Assembly: GCF_014323705.1 (NCBI RefSeq)
Contig: NZ_JABVEC010000002.1
Span: 372,001-436,000, forward strand
DNA from: Actinomadura alba
Lineage (GTDB): Bacteria > Actinomycetota > Actinomycetes > Streptosporangiales > Streptosporangiaceae
Direction: 5' to 3'
Length of the DNA: 64,000 nt
How positions within the stretch are numbered: position 1 is the stretch's first letter; each line of letters starts with the position of its first letter. A program made the position numbers and the translations under genes. This document shows, one piece after another, positions 53,593 to 61,999 of the stretch. The notes under the pieces are model-generated. The model made no database searches. It worked only from the letters and a program-made list of their open reading frames with translations, and was not told where the DNA came from.

Positions 53593-54243
53593 TCAGCGCC
53601 GCATGGGATCCCGGCGGTAGCAGCGCATCCACATGTCGACGCCGTCGTCGACGATCGTGGCGATCTCGTGCTCGGGGAGTTCGCGCAGCCCGTACTGGGA
53701 TCGCTCCACCGCCTCGTTGAAGATGAGGATGATGAGCTGGCGGGCGGCGAGGCCGGGGTCGTCCACGTCGACGGTGCCGAGCCCTGTCTGCCGTTCGATC
53801 TCCTGGGTGAGGGCGAGTTCGAGGGCGGGCCGCGGCTGTCGCCATTCCCGCATCAGTTCGGGGTGGCGGATCTGCTCGGTGATGACCAGCCGGCGGAACG
53901 CGGCGATGTCCTCGCTCAGGTTCAGCCGCGTCATCATGCGGAACGCCGCGCGCAGGTCGCGGTCGAAGTCCCCGGTGACCTCGAACCTCTCGGCGAACGT
54001 GCCTTCAGGGCCCGTGGCCACGGTGTGCTGGACCGTCTGGACGACGGCCGCGAACAGCCGCTCCTTGCCTTCGAAGTTGTTGTAGATCGTCTGCTTGGAC
54101 ACGCCGGCTTCGGCGGCGATCAGGTCGATGCTCGCGTCGGCGTAGCCGCGCTCCAGAAACACCCGCCTGGCGGCGTCGATGACGACCTGCCGTTTCGCCG
54201 GCCGGCCCGGGCGGCGGGGACCCGCTTGACTTTCTGGACTCAC
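53593..54243 (-). CDS. TetR/AcrR-family transcriptional regulator
   Basis: The protein has 216 residues. A proline/arginine-rich start (GPRRPGRPAKRQ) leads to the HTH: VIDAARRVFLERGYADASID, IAAEAGVSKQTIYNNFEGKE. The C-terminal ligand domain is of the AefR/TetR_C type. It is divergent from the FAD monooxygenase and very likely represses it. GTG at 54243 is chosen because TATTCT on the minus strand sits seven bases upstream (leaderless), and the inverted repeat GACTC-AC-GAGTC overlaps the start codon. Confidence 0.88.
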   Translation of the reverse strand: MSPESQAGPRRPGRPAKRQVVIDAARRVFLERGYADASIDLIAAEAGVSKQTIYNNFEGKERLFAAVVQTVQHTVATGPEGTFAERFEVTGDFDRDLRAAFRMMTRLNLSEDIAAFRRLVITEQIRHPELMREWRQPRPALELALTQEIERQTGLGTVDVDDPGLAARQLIILIFNEAVERSQYGLRELPEHEIATIVDDGVDMWMRCYRRDPMRR

Positions 54244-54248
54244 GAGTC
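54237..54248. promoter_or_regulatory. Inverted repeat overlapping the TetR start codon
   Basis: GACTCACGAGTC has perfect 5-bp arms and covers the GTG of the TetR gene and the base pairs next to its -10 box. It is the best visible operator in the 67-base divergent region; repression by the TetR protein is inferred. Confidence 0.45.
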
Positions 54249-54310
54249 TAAGAATACAGGAAAGAATAAATGGAACGATCGGTCTAGGAATTATCCGAGG
54301 AGGAGAGCCG

Positions 54311-55876
54311 ATGTCCAACAAGGTGGTGATCGTCGGCGGCGGCCCGAACGGGCTGCTGATGGCGTGCGAGCTCGCGCTGGCCGGGGTGCGTCCGGTCGTG
54401 CTGGAGCTCCTGCCGGAACGGGCCGCCGCGCCCAAGGCCAACGGCCTGGTCGGCCGTGTCGTCCAGGCGCTGGACTACCGCGGCCTGTACGAGCGGTTCA
54501 GCCAGAGCGCGAGGGCGCCTGAGCCCACCCCGTACTTCCCGTTCGGTGCGCTGATGCTGGACATGTCCGGCTGGGCGGGCAACGCGCTGTACACCATGCC
54601 GATCTCGCAGCAGCGGATGGAGGAACTGCTCGAGCAACGCGCGCGGGAACTGGGAGCGACGATCCGGCGAGGGCACGAGGTGACGGCGTTGGGTCAGGAC
54701 GCCGATGGCGTGACTCTCGACGTGCGGGGGCCGGACGGCGCCTACCGGCTGGCCGCCGAGTTCGTGGTCGGCGCCGACGGCGGGCACAGCTCCGTCAGGA
54801 AGGCGGTCGGGATCGCGTTCCCCGGCGTCACCGACGACGGCTTCGTCACGCGTTCCGGGCAGGTCGTGATCCACCCGCCGGTGGCCGTACCGGACACCGG
54901 CGAGCTGGACGTGCCCGGAGTGGGGCGGCTCCGGCCCGGGTCCTTCACCCGCACGGAGCACGGCTGTCTCGGCTTCGGGATGTTCCAGCCCGGGGTGTAC
55001 CGGGTGGGCGTCTACGAATGGGGCCGGCCGCCGGTCGAGGACCGCGATCACACGCCGTTCGAGGAGCTCAGCCAGGCGGTCAACCGGGTCCTCGGCGTCG
55101 AGGTGCCGATGAGCGAACCGCCGGCCGGTCCGGGACCCACGCAGGGCATGGTCCGGGGCGGCAGCAACTCGCGGCTGGCCGAGCGGTACCGGCAGGGCCG
55201 GGTGTTCCTCGTCGGCGACGCCGCGCACGTCCAGTCCAGTGTGGGCGCCCCGGGGCTGAACCTGGGCCTGCAGGACGTGCTGAACCTGGCCTGGAAGCTG
55301 GCGGCCGTGGTCAAGGGCTGGGCGCCGGGGGGACTGCTGGACACCTATGACGGCGAGCGCCGCCCGGTGGCGCAGCGGCTCATCATGCACAGTCGCGCGC
55401 AGACCGCCCTCATGTCACCAGGCCCGAACATCACCGCGCTGCGGGAGGTCTTCGCCGAGCTGCTGCGCGACCAGGGCAACGTACGGCACATCTCTGATCT
55501 CGTGGCCGGTGCCGATACCCACTACGAGATGGGCCAGGACGGGTCGGCCCATCCGATCACCGGCCGCTGGATGCCCGACCTCACGCTGCACGGCGACGAA
55601 GGGCCGGTCAGGGTCGCCGAGCTGATGCGCCCGGCCCGTCCGATCCTGCTGGACCTGGCCGGCCGGACCGATCTGGTGGCGGCGGCCGCGGGCTGGGCGG
55701 ACCGTGTGGTGACGGTTACCGCGACGGCCGCCGACCGCCCCGTGGACTCGGCCCTGATCCGCCCGGACGGGTACGTCGCATGGGCGGCCGGTCCTGACGA
55801 ACCCGGCGGGGCGGATGCGTTGCGGCATGCTCTACGCACCTGGTTCGGCGTCCCGTCCGCCCCCGAGGCGGAGTGA
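54311..55876 (+). CDS. FAD-dependent aromatic-ring monooxygenase
   Basis: The protein has 521 residues. The FAD-binding motif is VVIVGGGPNGLLMACELALAG (G9-G10-G11-P-N-G14), the DG motif lies in VVGADGGHSSVRKA, and GD in VFLVGDAAHVQSSVGAPGLN (about 302-306). The C-terminal thioredoxin-like domain of PheA/TfdB-type hydroxylases follows (LLDLAGRTDLV, ALIRPDGYVAW). It would hydroxylate an aromatic or polyketide-like substrate with NAD(P)H and oxygen. GAGGAGGAG precedes the ATG. Control by the divergent TetR gene is likely; the substrate is unknown. Confidence 0.9.
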   Translation: MSNKVVIVGGGPNGLLMACELALAGVRPVVLELLPERAAAPKANGLVGRVVQALDYRGLYERFSQSARAPEPTPYFPFGALMLDMSGWAGNALYTMPISQQRMEELLEQRARELGATIRRGHEVTALGQDADGVTLDVRGPDGAYRLAAEFVVGADGGHSSVRKAVGIAFPGVTDDGFVTRSGQVVIHPPVAVPDTGELDVPGVGRLRPGSFTRTEHGCLGFGMFQPGVYRVGVYEWGRPPVEDRDHTPFEELSQAVNRVLGVEVPMSEPPAGPGPTQGMVRGGSNSRLAERYRQGRVFLVGDAAHVQSSVGAPGLNLGLQDVLNLAWKLAAVVKGWAPGGLLDTYDGERRPVAQRLIMHSRAQTALMSPGPNITALREVFAELLRDQGNVRHISDLVAGADTHYEMGQDGSAHPITGRWMPDLTLHGDEGPVRVAELMRPARPILLDLAGRTDLVAAAAGWADRVVTVTATAADRPVDSALIRPDGYVAWAAGPDEPGGADALRHALRTWFGVPSAPEAE

Positions 55877-55928
55877 CGCCCGGCTCCGGAGCGCGAACAG
55901 CTGCAAGATCGCGCCGGCGGCCTCACCG

Positions 55929-56780
55929 TCAACGTTCTGAGGGGTGAGCGTTCGAGGAGCCGCTCGGATGACCGAGTGCGGCGGAGAGTTCGTGGGCGAC
56001 TGCGAGCGTGCGGCGACCGGCCTCGTCGAGATGAGGGGCGAGGCGCCCCTTCGGCGCTGAGACATTGATCGCGGCGACGATCACGCCGCGGAAGTCGCGC
56101 ACGGGCGCGGAGACACCGACCAGGTCGGCCTCGAACTCCTCGTCGACGGCCGCGTAGCCGCGCTTGCGGATGAGACCGACCTCGCGCACCAGGTCGTCAG
56201 TGCTCTGGATCCGCTGCCGGAACGTCGCGGACCTCGAGACACCTGATTCGCTGAGCCAGGAATCGGCCCAGGAACGCAACGCGTCGGGGGCCCAGTCGGA
56301 GACCAGCACCCGGCCGGCCGAGGTGAGGGGCACGGGTACGGTGACGCCCTCCCAGCCGAGGCCGCGGAAGGCGTGCGACGGCGACACCGACAGCAGGGTG
56401 AGGACCGACGAGCCGCGCAGCACGCACAGATGGGTGGTCTCGTTGAGGCCGGCGACGAGGCGGCGGAGGTACGGGCCGGCGAGGTTGGCCAGGCGTGCCT
56501 CGGAGGTGCGTGCGGCGAAGGCGTACAGACGCCACCCGAGGCGGTACTCCAGGGAGTCGGGGTCGCGCTCGGCTATGCCCTCGGACTCCAGTGCCTTCAG
56601 TGCCCGTGAGACCTGACTCTTCTCTCTGCCCAGCAGTTCGGCGATCCGGCTCACGCCGATGCCCTGCGCCGCGTGTTCCGGGCGGGCGAGCAGGTCGAGT
56701 ATCTCCATGTCGCGCCTGAGGCCCGCTGAGGGCGGCGTGGACGGGACTTGACGTGGGGGTATGAGCGGCAGATCGGTCAA
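55929..56780 (-). CDS. IclR-family transcriptional regulator
   Basis: The protein has about 283 residues. The HTH reads RRDMEILDLLARPEH, GVSRIAELLGREKSQVSRAL. The effector domain contains THLCVLRGSSVLTLLSVSPS, a GYAAVDEEFEADLVGVSAPV block and IVAAINVSAPKGRL, as in IclR proteins. TTG at 56780 has GGGAG six bases upstream. The frame stays open to an ATG at 56864, which would place an inverted repeat (56821-56836) inside the gene. It is divergent from the transporter/catabolic operon and is its likely regulator. Confidence 0.88.
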   Translation of the reverse strand: MTDLPLIPPRQVPSTPPSAGLRRDMEILDLLARPEHAAQGIGVSRIAELLGREKSQVSRALKALESEGIAERDPDSLEYRLGWRLYAFAARTSEARLANLAGPYLRRLVAGLNETTHLCVLRGSSVLTLLSVSPSHAFRGLGWEGVTVPVPLTSAGRVLVSDWAPDALRSWADSWLSESGVSRSATFRQRIQSTDDLVREVGLIRKRGYAAVDEEFEADLVGVSAPVRDFRGVIVAAINVSAPKGRLAPHLDEAGRRTLAVAHELSAALGHPSGSSNAHPSER

Positions 56781-56820
56781 GACGCGCTCCCGGGACTGAC
56801 GTGATCGCTGTTGCGGTGAT

Positions 56821-56836
56821 TGCAAGAAGTATTGCA
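56821..56836. promoter_or_regulatory. Operator candidate between the IclR gene and the transport operon
   Basis: TGCAA-GAAGTA-TTGCA is an inverted repeat; ATTGCA also occurs as a direct repeat 12 bases apart (56819, 56831). It lies midway between the IclR start and the permease ATG at 56924. Binding by the IclR protein is inferred. Confidence 0.45.
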
Positions 56837-56923
56837 CTGATGAGAACTCCGCTTTACGGTTCATGCACAAACGGGCGGAATAAAGACCGGCCGTAACGTC
56901 CGATCGAAGGGCGGGGGTGTCAC

Positions 56924-57571
56924 ATGACCCTCAGCGAGTACGTGTCGTCGCGCTGGGACGAGCTGACCCAGGCGGCCGGCCAGCACGCACTCGTCGTCGC
57001 GCTGTCGATTCTCATGGCAACGCTCATCGGCGTCGGGGTGGGTGTCCTGACCTACCGCAGGCCGCGTCTCGCCGGGCTGGCCACCGCGGCCACCGCCGGC
57101 TTCCTCACGATCCCGTCCTTCGCGCTGCTCGGCCTGCTCATCCCCTTCCTCGGACTCGGCTGGGGCCCGACGCTGGTGGCGCTGGTGATGTACTCCCTGC
57201 TGCCCATCGTCCGGAACACGATCGTGGGACTGCGGGCCGTCGACCCGGCGGTGGTGGAGGCCGGCCGCGGGATGGGCATGAGCGCCGCACGCGTGATGGC
57301 GAGGGTCCAGCTGCCGCTCGCCTGGCCGGTGATCCTCGCCGGGATCCGCGTGTCCACCCAGATGATCATTGGTATCGCGGCGATCGCCGCCTACGTCGCC
57401 GGCCCCGGCCTCGGCAACCAGATCTTCGACGGGCTCGCGCGGCTCGGCTCGGTGAACGCCTTGAACGCCGCGCTGGCGGGAACCCTCGGCGTGGTCGTCC
57501 TCGCCCTCGCCTTCGACCTCTTCTATCTCGTTGTCCGCCTGCTCACCACCCCGAGGGGGCTCCGTGCCTGA
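56924..57571 (+). CDS. ABC transporter permease, glycine-betaine/quaternary-amine type
   Basis: The 215-residue protein has five to six membrane segments. The EAA-like loop is VVEAGRGMGMSAARVMARVQLPLAWPVI, and the early TIPSFALLGLLIPFLGLG is typical of OpuCB/ProW-type permeases for choline, betaine or carnitine. Its 3' end overlaps the ATPase gene by eight bases. It forms one importer with the next three genes. Confidence 0.9.
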   Translation: MTLSEYVSSRWDELTQAAGQHALVVALSILMATLIGVGVGVLTYRRPRLAGLATAATAGFLTIPSFALLGLLIPFLGLGWGPTLVALVMYSLLPIVRNTIVGLRAVDPAVVEAGRGMGMSAARVMARVQLPLAWPVILAGIRVSTQMIIGIAAIAAYVAGPGLGNQIFDGLARLGSVNALNAALAGTLGVVVLALAFDLFYLVVRLLTTPRGLRA

Positions 57572-58553
57572 CGACATCAGTGATGGCGTGCGCATCGAAC
57601 TGGACGGGCTCACCAAGCGGTACCCCGGCCAGGAGGTACCCGCCGTCGACAACGTCACGATGGCCATTCCGGCCGGCGAACTGGTCGTCTTCGTGGGTCC
57701 GTCCGGCTGCGGCAAGACCACGACGATGAAGATGATCAACCGGTTGATCGAGCCGACGTCGGGTTCCATCCGGATCGGGGGCGAGGACGTTCTCGGCATG
57801 CCGCCGGACCAACTGCGCCGCCGCATCGGCTATGTCATCCAGCAGATCGGCCTGTTCCCGCATCTCACCGTTGCGCAGAACGTCGCGCTGGTACCCAAAC
57901 TCCTGGGCTGGCCGAAGGCCAAGGTCACGGCCAGGGTGGATGAGCTGCTGAATCTCGTCGGCCTCGACCCGGCCCAGTTCGCCGGGCGCCATCCCCGCCG
58001 GCTGTCGGGAGGTCAGCAGCAGCGGGTCGGTGTCGCACGGGCGCTCGCCGCGGATCCGCCGGTCATGCTCATGGACGAGCCGTTCGGTGCCACCGACCCG
58101 ATCACCCGCGAACGCCTGCAGAACGAGTTCCTGCGGCTGCAGCGCGAGTTGCGCAAAACAATCATCTTCGTGACGCACGACTTCGAGGAGGCCCTGAGGC
58201 TGGGCGACCGGATCGCCGTGTTCCGCGAGCGTTCCCGGATCGCGCAGTACGACACCCCGGCACGTATCCTCGCCGACCCGGCGGACGACTACGTCGCGAG
58301 CTTCATCGGCGGGGACTCCACGCTCAAGCGGCTCGCGCTGATCAGCGTGGGGGACCTGGCGGCGGACCCTGCCGCGGAGGTCGACGGCCTTCCGCGGGTG
58401 AGCGCCACCGCGACCCTGCGCGAGGCCCTCGACGTCATGGTCTCGCACAGCACGCAGCAGGTCGCCTGCGACGGCGGGGTACTGACGTACGCGGCCATCT
58501 GCGCGGCAGCGGAACCGGCCCGCGAGCGGGAGGAGGTCCCCGGTGCTCGCTGA
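57564..58553 (+). CDS. ABC transporter ATP-binding protein, quaternary-amine type
   Basis: The protein has 329 residues. Walker A is GPSGCGKTT (about 45-53), the signature is LSGGQQQRV, Walker B is VMLMDEPFGATD, and the switch histidine lies in FVTHDFEEAL. After the ATPase core (about 240) there is a shortened CBS-like tail (VSATATLREALDVMVSH), less than the two CBS domains of OpuA/OpuCA. GTG 57564 overlaps the upstream permease stop. It powers import of the betaine-like substrate. Confidence 0.92.
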   Translation: MPDDISDGVRIELDGLTKRYPGQEVPAVDNVTMAIPAGELVVFVGPSGCGKTTTMKMINRLIEPTSGSIRIGGEDVLGMPPDQLRRRIGYVIQQIGLFPHLTVAQNVALVPKLLGWPKAKVTARVDELLNLVGLDPAQFAGRHPRRLSGGQQQRVGVARALAADPPVMLMDEPFGATDPITRERLQNEFLRLQRELRKTIIFVTHDFEEALRLGDRIAVFRERSRIAQYDTPARILADPADDYVASFIGGDSTLKRLALISVGDLAADPAAEVDGLPRVSATATLREALDVMVSHSTQQVACDGGVLTYAAICAAAEPAREREEVPGAR

Positions 58554-59331
58554 ACCGGCCACCGCGGCGGCCGTTCCGGCGCCACGGACCGAGCGCGCCG
58601 CGAACCCTCGGCGCGCGATGTTGCGGTACCTCCTCACCCCGCTGGTCCTGACCGTGGTGCTCGGCGCGCTGTACCTGTGGGTGTCCGGCCAGGAGCTGGA
58701 CTCGATCGAGCGGCGCACCCTGAACGCCGACTACCTCACCGCCCGGGTGGCGGAACATCTCAAGCTCACCGCACTGGCCGTGCTGCTGGTCGTGGTGACG
58801 GCGATTCCCCTGGGAGTCGTGCTCTCGCGCCCCGGGGCGCGCTGGCTGAGCCCTCCGGTTCTCGCCCTGGCCAACCTGGGGCAGGCCACGCCGGCCATCG
58901 GCCTGCTGGTCCTGCTGACCATCAAGTTCGGGGTGGGCTTCCGGATAGCGATGATCGGGCTGGTCGCCTACGCCGTGCTACCGGTCCTGCGCAACACCAT
59001 CGTCGGTGTCCAGCAGGTCGACCGGGCGCTGGTCGAGGCGGCCCGCGGAATGGGCATGACGCGCACTCAGGTGCTGCTGCGGGTCGAGTTGAAGATGGCG
59101 ATCCCGGTGATCCTCGCGGGCCTGCGCACCTCGCTCGTCATGGCGGTCGGAGTGGCCACGCTGGCCGCCTTCGTCAACGCGGGCGGGCTCGGCGACATCA
59201 TCGTCAACGGCATCAAGCTCAACCGGACGCCGGTCCTGCTCACCGGCAGTGTCCTCACCGCCTGCATCGCCTTCCTCGTCGACTGGGTCGGCGCCGTCAC
59301 CGAGGACCTGCTGCGGCCCAAGGGCGTCTGA
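58543..59331 (+). CDS. ABC transporter permease, second subunit
   Basis: The protein has 262 residues. A 30-residue basic cytoplasmic start comes before six membrane segments; LVEAARGMGMTRTQVLLRVELKMAIPVI is the EAA loop, and QATPAIGLLVLLTIKFGVGF the family block. It is the partner of the permease at 56924 and starts ten bases inside the ATPase gene, with GGGAGGAGG upstream of its GTG. Confidence 0.9.
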   Translation: MLAEPATAAAVPAPRTERAANPRRAMLRYLLTPLVLTVVLGALYLWVSGQELDSIERRTLNADYLTARVAEHLKLTALAVLLVVVTAIPLGVVLSRPGARWLSPPVLALANLGQATPAIGLLVLLTIKFGVGFRIAMIGLVAYAVLPVLRNTIVGVQQVDRALVEAARGMGMTRTQVLLRVELKMAIPVILAGLRTSLVMAVGVATLAAFVNAGGLGDIIVNGIKLNRTPVLLTGSVLTACIAFLVDWVGAVTEDLLRPKGV

Positions 59332-59384
59332 AGCCCCGGTACCCCTCTCATCACCCCACCCCTCTCACGAACCGGAGTTCCATC

Positions 59385-60347
59385 ATGTTCACCCTTCCCG
59401 GACGGGCCCTCGCGGCCGGTACCGCGGCTCTGCTGAGCGGTGCCATGCTCGCCGGTTGCGGCTCGTCGGGCACCACGGTCAAGCAGGGCAGCCTCGGCCA
59501 GGAGCTCAAGGGCGCGACCTTCACGGTCGGGTCCAAGGACTTCTCCGAGTCGATCATCCTCGGCGAGATCACCATCAGCCTGTTGCGAGCTCACGGCGCC
59601 ACTGTCAACGACAAGACCAACATCAAGGGTTCGACCAACACGCGCACCGCGCTGACCTCGAAGAACATCGACATGTACTGGGAGTACACCGGCACCGGCT
59701 GGGTGACCTACCTGAAGCACACCAAGCCGATTCCGGACGCGCAGGGACAGTACGATGCGGTCGCCAAGGAGGACCTGGCCAAGAACCAGATCGTCTGGGG
59801 TAAGCCGGCCCCGCTGAACAACACCTACGCCTTCGCGATCCGCAAGGACAAGGCGGCCGCCCTCGGCGTCACCAAGCTGTCCGACCTGACGGCCCTGGCG
59901 CAGGCCAAGCCGAACGAGGCCACGTTCTGCATCGAGAGCGAGTTCTCGACCCGCGACGACGGCTGGCCCGGCGTGACCGAGGCGTACGGCATCAACGTGC
60001 CGAAGTCCAACGTCAAGTCCCTGGACACCGGCGTCATCTACAGCGAGACCCAGAAGGGCCAGACCTGCAACTTCGGCGAGGTCTTCGCCACCGACGGGCG
60101 GATCGCGTCCATGGGGCTGACCGTGCTGCAGGACGACAAGAAGTTCTTCCCGGTCTACAACGCCGCGCTCACCCTGCGGCAGGACACCAGCACCAAGTAT
60201 CCACAGATCCAGCAGTATCTCGAGCCGGTCGCGGCCAAGCTGACCGACGACGTCATGCGGCAGCTCAACGCCAAGGTCGACGCGGACGGGCTGGAGCCCG
60301 AGACCGTCGCCCATGACTGGCTCAAGGAGCAGGGATTCGTCAAGTGA
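59385..60347 (+). CDS. Substrate-binding lipoprotein of the quaternary-amine ABC importer
   Basis: The protein has 320 residues. The signal peptide ends in the lipobox LAGC (about residue 25). FTVGSKDFSESIILGEI and NIDMYWEYTGTGWVTYL are the hallmarks of OpuAC/ProX-like glycine-betaine-binding proteins. In these, aromatic residues form a cage for the quaternary ammonium group; several Tyr/Trp are at matching places. It is the receptor of the importer. Its stop overlaps the fae-like gene (GTGA), tying uptake to metabolism. Confidence 0.9.
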   Translation: MFTLPGRALAAGTAALLSGAMLAGCGSSGTTVKQGSLGQELKGATFTVGSKDFSESIILGEITISLLRAHGATVNDKTNIKGSTNTRTALTSKNIDMYWEYTGTGWVTYLKHTKPIPDAQGQYDAVAKEDLAKNQIVWGKPAPLNNTYAFAIRKDKAAALGVTKLSDLTALAQAKPNEATFCIESEFSTRDDGWPGVTEAYGINVPKSNVKSLDTGVIYSETQKGQTCNFGEVFATDGRIASMGLTVLQDDKKFFPVYNAALTLRQDTSTKYPQIQQYLEPVAAKLTDDVMRQLNAKVDADGLEPETVAHDWLKEQGFVK

Positions 60348-60883
60348 GCGACGCGGAACACGGGAGTCAGGTCATCGGCATGCAGATCGGCGAGAGCTTC
60401 GTAGGAGAGGGTGCGGAGGCCGCGCACGTCAACACCGTCCTCGGTTCCCGGACCGGGCCCGCAGGAACCGCCTGGGCCACCGCCCTCGCCACCCCCCGCG
60501 CGGGGCACGTGCCGTTCGTCGCCGTACTGCGGCCCGGGTTGCCGGCCAAGCCGATGACGCTGTTCGTCAACAAGGCGGCCGTCGAGACCACGACCCACGC
60601 CGACCTGACCTGGGGAGCGGCCCAGGCCGGAGTGGCGGTCGGCGTCATGGACGCGGTGGCCGAGGGAGTGGTGCCCGCGGATGCGGTCGACGAACTGGTG
60701 CTCATCGCCGCGGTTTGGGTCAATCCGGAGGCCGCCGACGCCGAACTGGTCTACGCCAACAACCGCTCGGCCACGGCGTCCGCACTGCGCGCCGGAGCGG
60801 CCGGGCTGCCGTCCGCCGGTGAGGCGCTGGGCGCACGGCACGCGCCGGTGAACCCGTTCTATACACCCCCGGGGGACGTGTGA
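60344..60883 (+). CDS. fae: Formaldehyde-activating enzyme (Fae) homologue
   Basis: The 179-residue protein matches Fae along its length. It has IGESFVGEGAEAAHVNTVLG with the catalytic histidine H28, GPAGTAWATAL, HVPFVAVLRPGLPAKPMTLFVNK and AVAEGVVPADAVDELVLIA. Fae joins formaldehyde to tetrahydromethanopterin in methylotrophs and methanogens. Actinobacteria are not known to make that cofactor, so a different pterin, a scavenging role or a changed reaction must be considered. It is translationally coupled to the transporter's binding protein and to the enolase-superfamily gene. Demethylation of an imported quaternary amine would produce formaldehyde, which fits the context. Confidence 0.85.
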   Translation: MSDAEHGSQVIGMQIGESFVGEGAEAAHVNTVLGSRTGPAGTAWATALATPRAGHVPFVAVLRPGLPAKPMTLFVNKAAVETTTHADLTWGAAQAGVAVGVMDAVAEGVVPADAVDELVLIAAVWVNPEAADAELVYANNRSATASALRAGAAGLPSAGEALGARHAPVNPFYTPPGDV

Positions 60884-61989
60884 AGATCACTGCCATTCGC
60901 CTGGACCGGATGCGGCTGCCGCTGGAACCGCCGTTCGACGCGGCCTGGGATCCGGTGCCGCGTACCTCGTTCGACGCCACGCTTGTCACCGTCGAGACCG
61001 ACGAGGGCGTGCTCGGTTACGGCTCAGGCGACACGATGGCCGGCTTCGAGGCACACGAGCACCTGTTCCTCGGCCGGGATCCGCTCGCCATCGTGAACCA
61101 CGTCAAGACGCTGGAGACGGTCAACTTCCACGCGGGCCGCTACTGGCCGCTCGAGGCCGCGCTCTGGGACATCATCGGCAAGGTGTCCGGGCGGCCGGTC
61201 GCCGGCCTGTTCGGAGGCGCGACCGATCGGCTGCCCGCCTACGCCTCCTTCGGGGAGCTGAAACCACCCGCCGCCCGGGCCGAGGCAGCGCTCGCCGCAG
61301 TGGAGGCGGGCTTCCGCGCCATGAAGATCAGAGTGGCGCGGGAGCGGCTGGCGGAGGGCATCGCGACGGTCCGTGCGGTCCGTGCGGCGGTGGGCGACGA
61401 GATCGCGCTGATGGTGGACCTCAACCAGTCGTGGCGGATGTCCGGCGATATCGAACCGGCCCTGGACCTGGCATCGGTGCGCCGGGTGGCCGCCGAGCTC
61501 GCGGACCTGGGCGTGCTGTGGCTGGAAGAGCCGCTGCCGCAGTACGACATCGACGGCGTGCGGACCGTACGGGCGCAGACCGGCATCCGGGTCGCCGGCG
61601 GCGAGATGATACGGACCATGCCGGAGCTGCTGAACCTGCTGGAGTCGGACGCACTGGACGTCTACCAGCCGGATGTCGTCCTGTCGGTCGGCATGCTCCG
61701 TGCGCGTACCATCGCCGAACTGGCGTTCGCCAAGCACCGCTGGTTCACCCCGCACACGTGGAGCAACGGTCTCGGCGTACTGGCGAACCTGCACGTCGCG
61801 GCGGGTGTCGGCGGCGGGCCGTACGTCGAGTTCCCCTATGACCCGCCGGGCTGGACCCCGGAGCGCCGGGACTTCTTCCTCACCGAGCCGGTCGGCGTGG
61901 ACGCCGACGGCTACTTGCACGTACCGGACGGACCCGGGCTCGGGGCCGAGATCGACCTGGCCGCGGTACGCCGCTGGACCGAGGGTTAG
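60880..61989 (+). CDS. Enolase-superfamily enzyme (mandelate racemase/muconate lactonizing type)
   Basis: The protein has 369 residues. The capping domain is N-terminal. The barrel carries K149-I-R151 (RAMKIRVA), metal ligands D180 (MVDLNQSW), E217 (WLEEPLPQYD) and E242 (AGGEMI), and H292 in TPHTWSNG as the likely general acid/base. This set suits the mandelate-racemase subgroup, often acid-sugar dehydratases, although K-x-R rather than K-x-K means the reaction cannot be named. It overlaps the fae-like gene by four bases and precedes the aldehyde dehydrogenase by ten. Confidence 0.88.
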   Translation: MKITAIRLDRMRLPLEPPFDAAWDPVPRTSFDATLVTVETDEGVLGYGSGDTMAGFEAHEHLFLGRDPLAIVNHVKTLETVNFHAGRYWPLEAALWDIIGKVSGRPVAGLFGGATDRLPAYASFGELKPPAARAEAALAAVEAGFRAMKIRVARERLAEGIATVRAVRAAVGDEIALMVDLNQSWRMSGDIEPALDLASVRRVAAELADLGVLWLEEPLPQYDIDGVRTVRAQTGIRVAGGEMIRTMPELLNLLESDALDVYQPDVVLSVGMLRARTIAELAFAKHRWFTPHTWSNGLGVLANLHVAAGVGGGPYVEFPYDPPGWTPERRDFFLTEPVGVDADGYLHVPDGPGLGAEIDLAAVRRWTEG

Positions 61990-61999
61990 GGAGGACACC

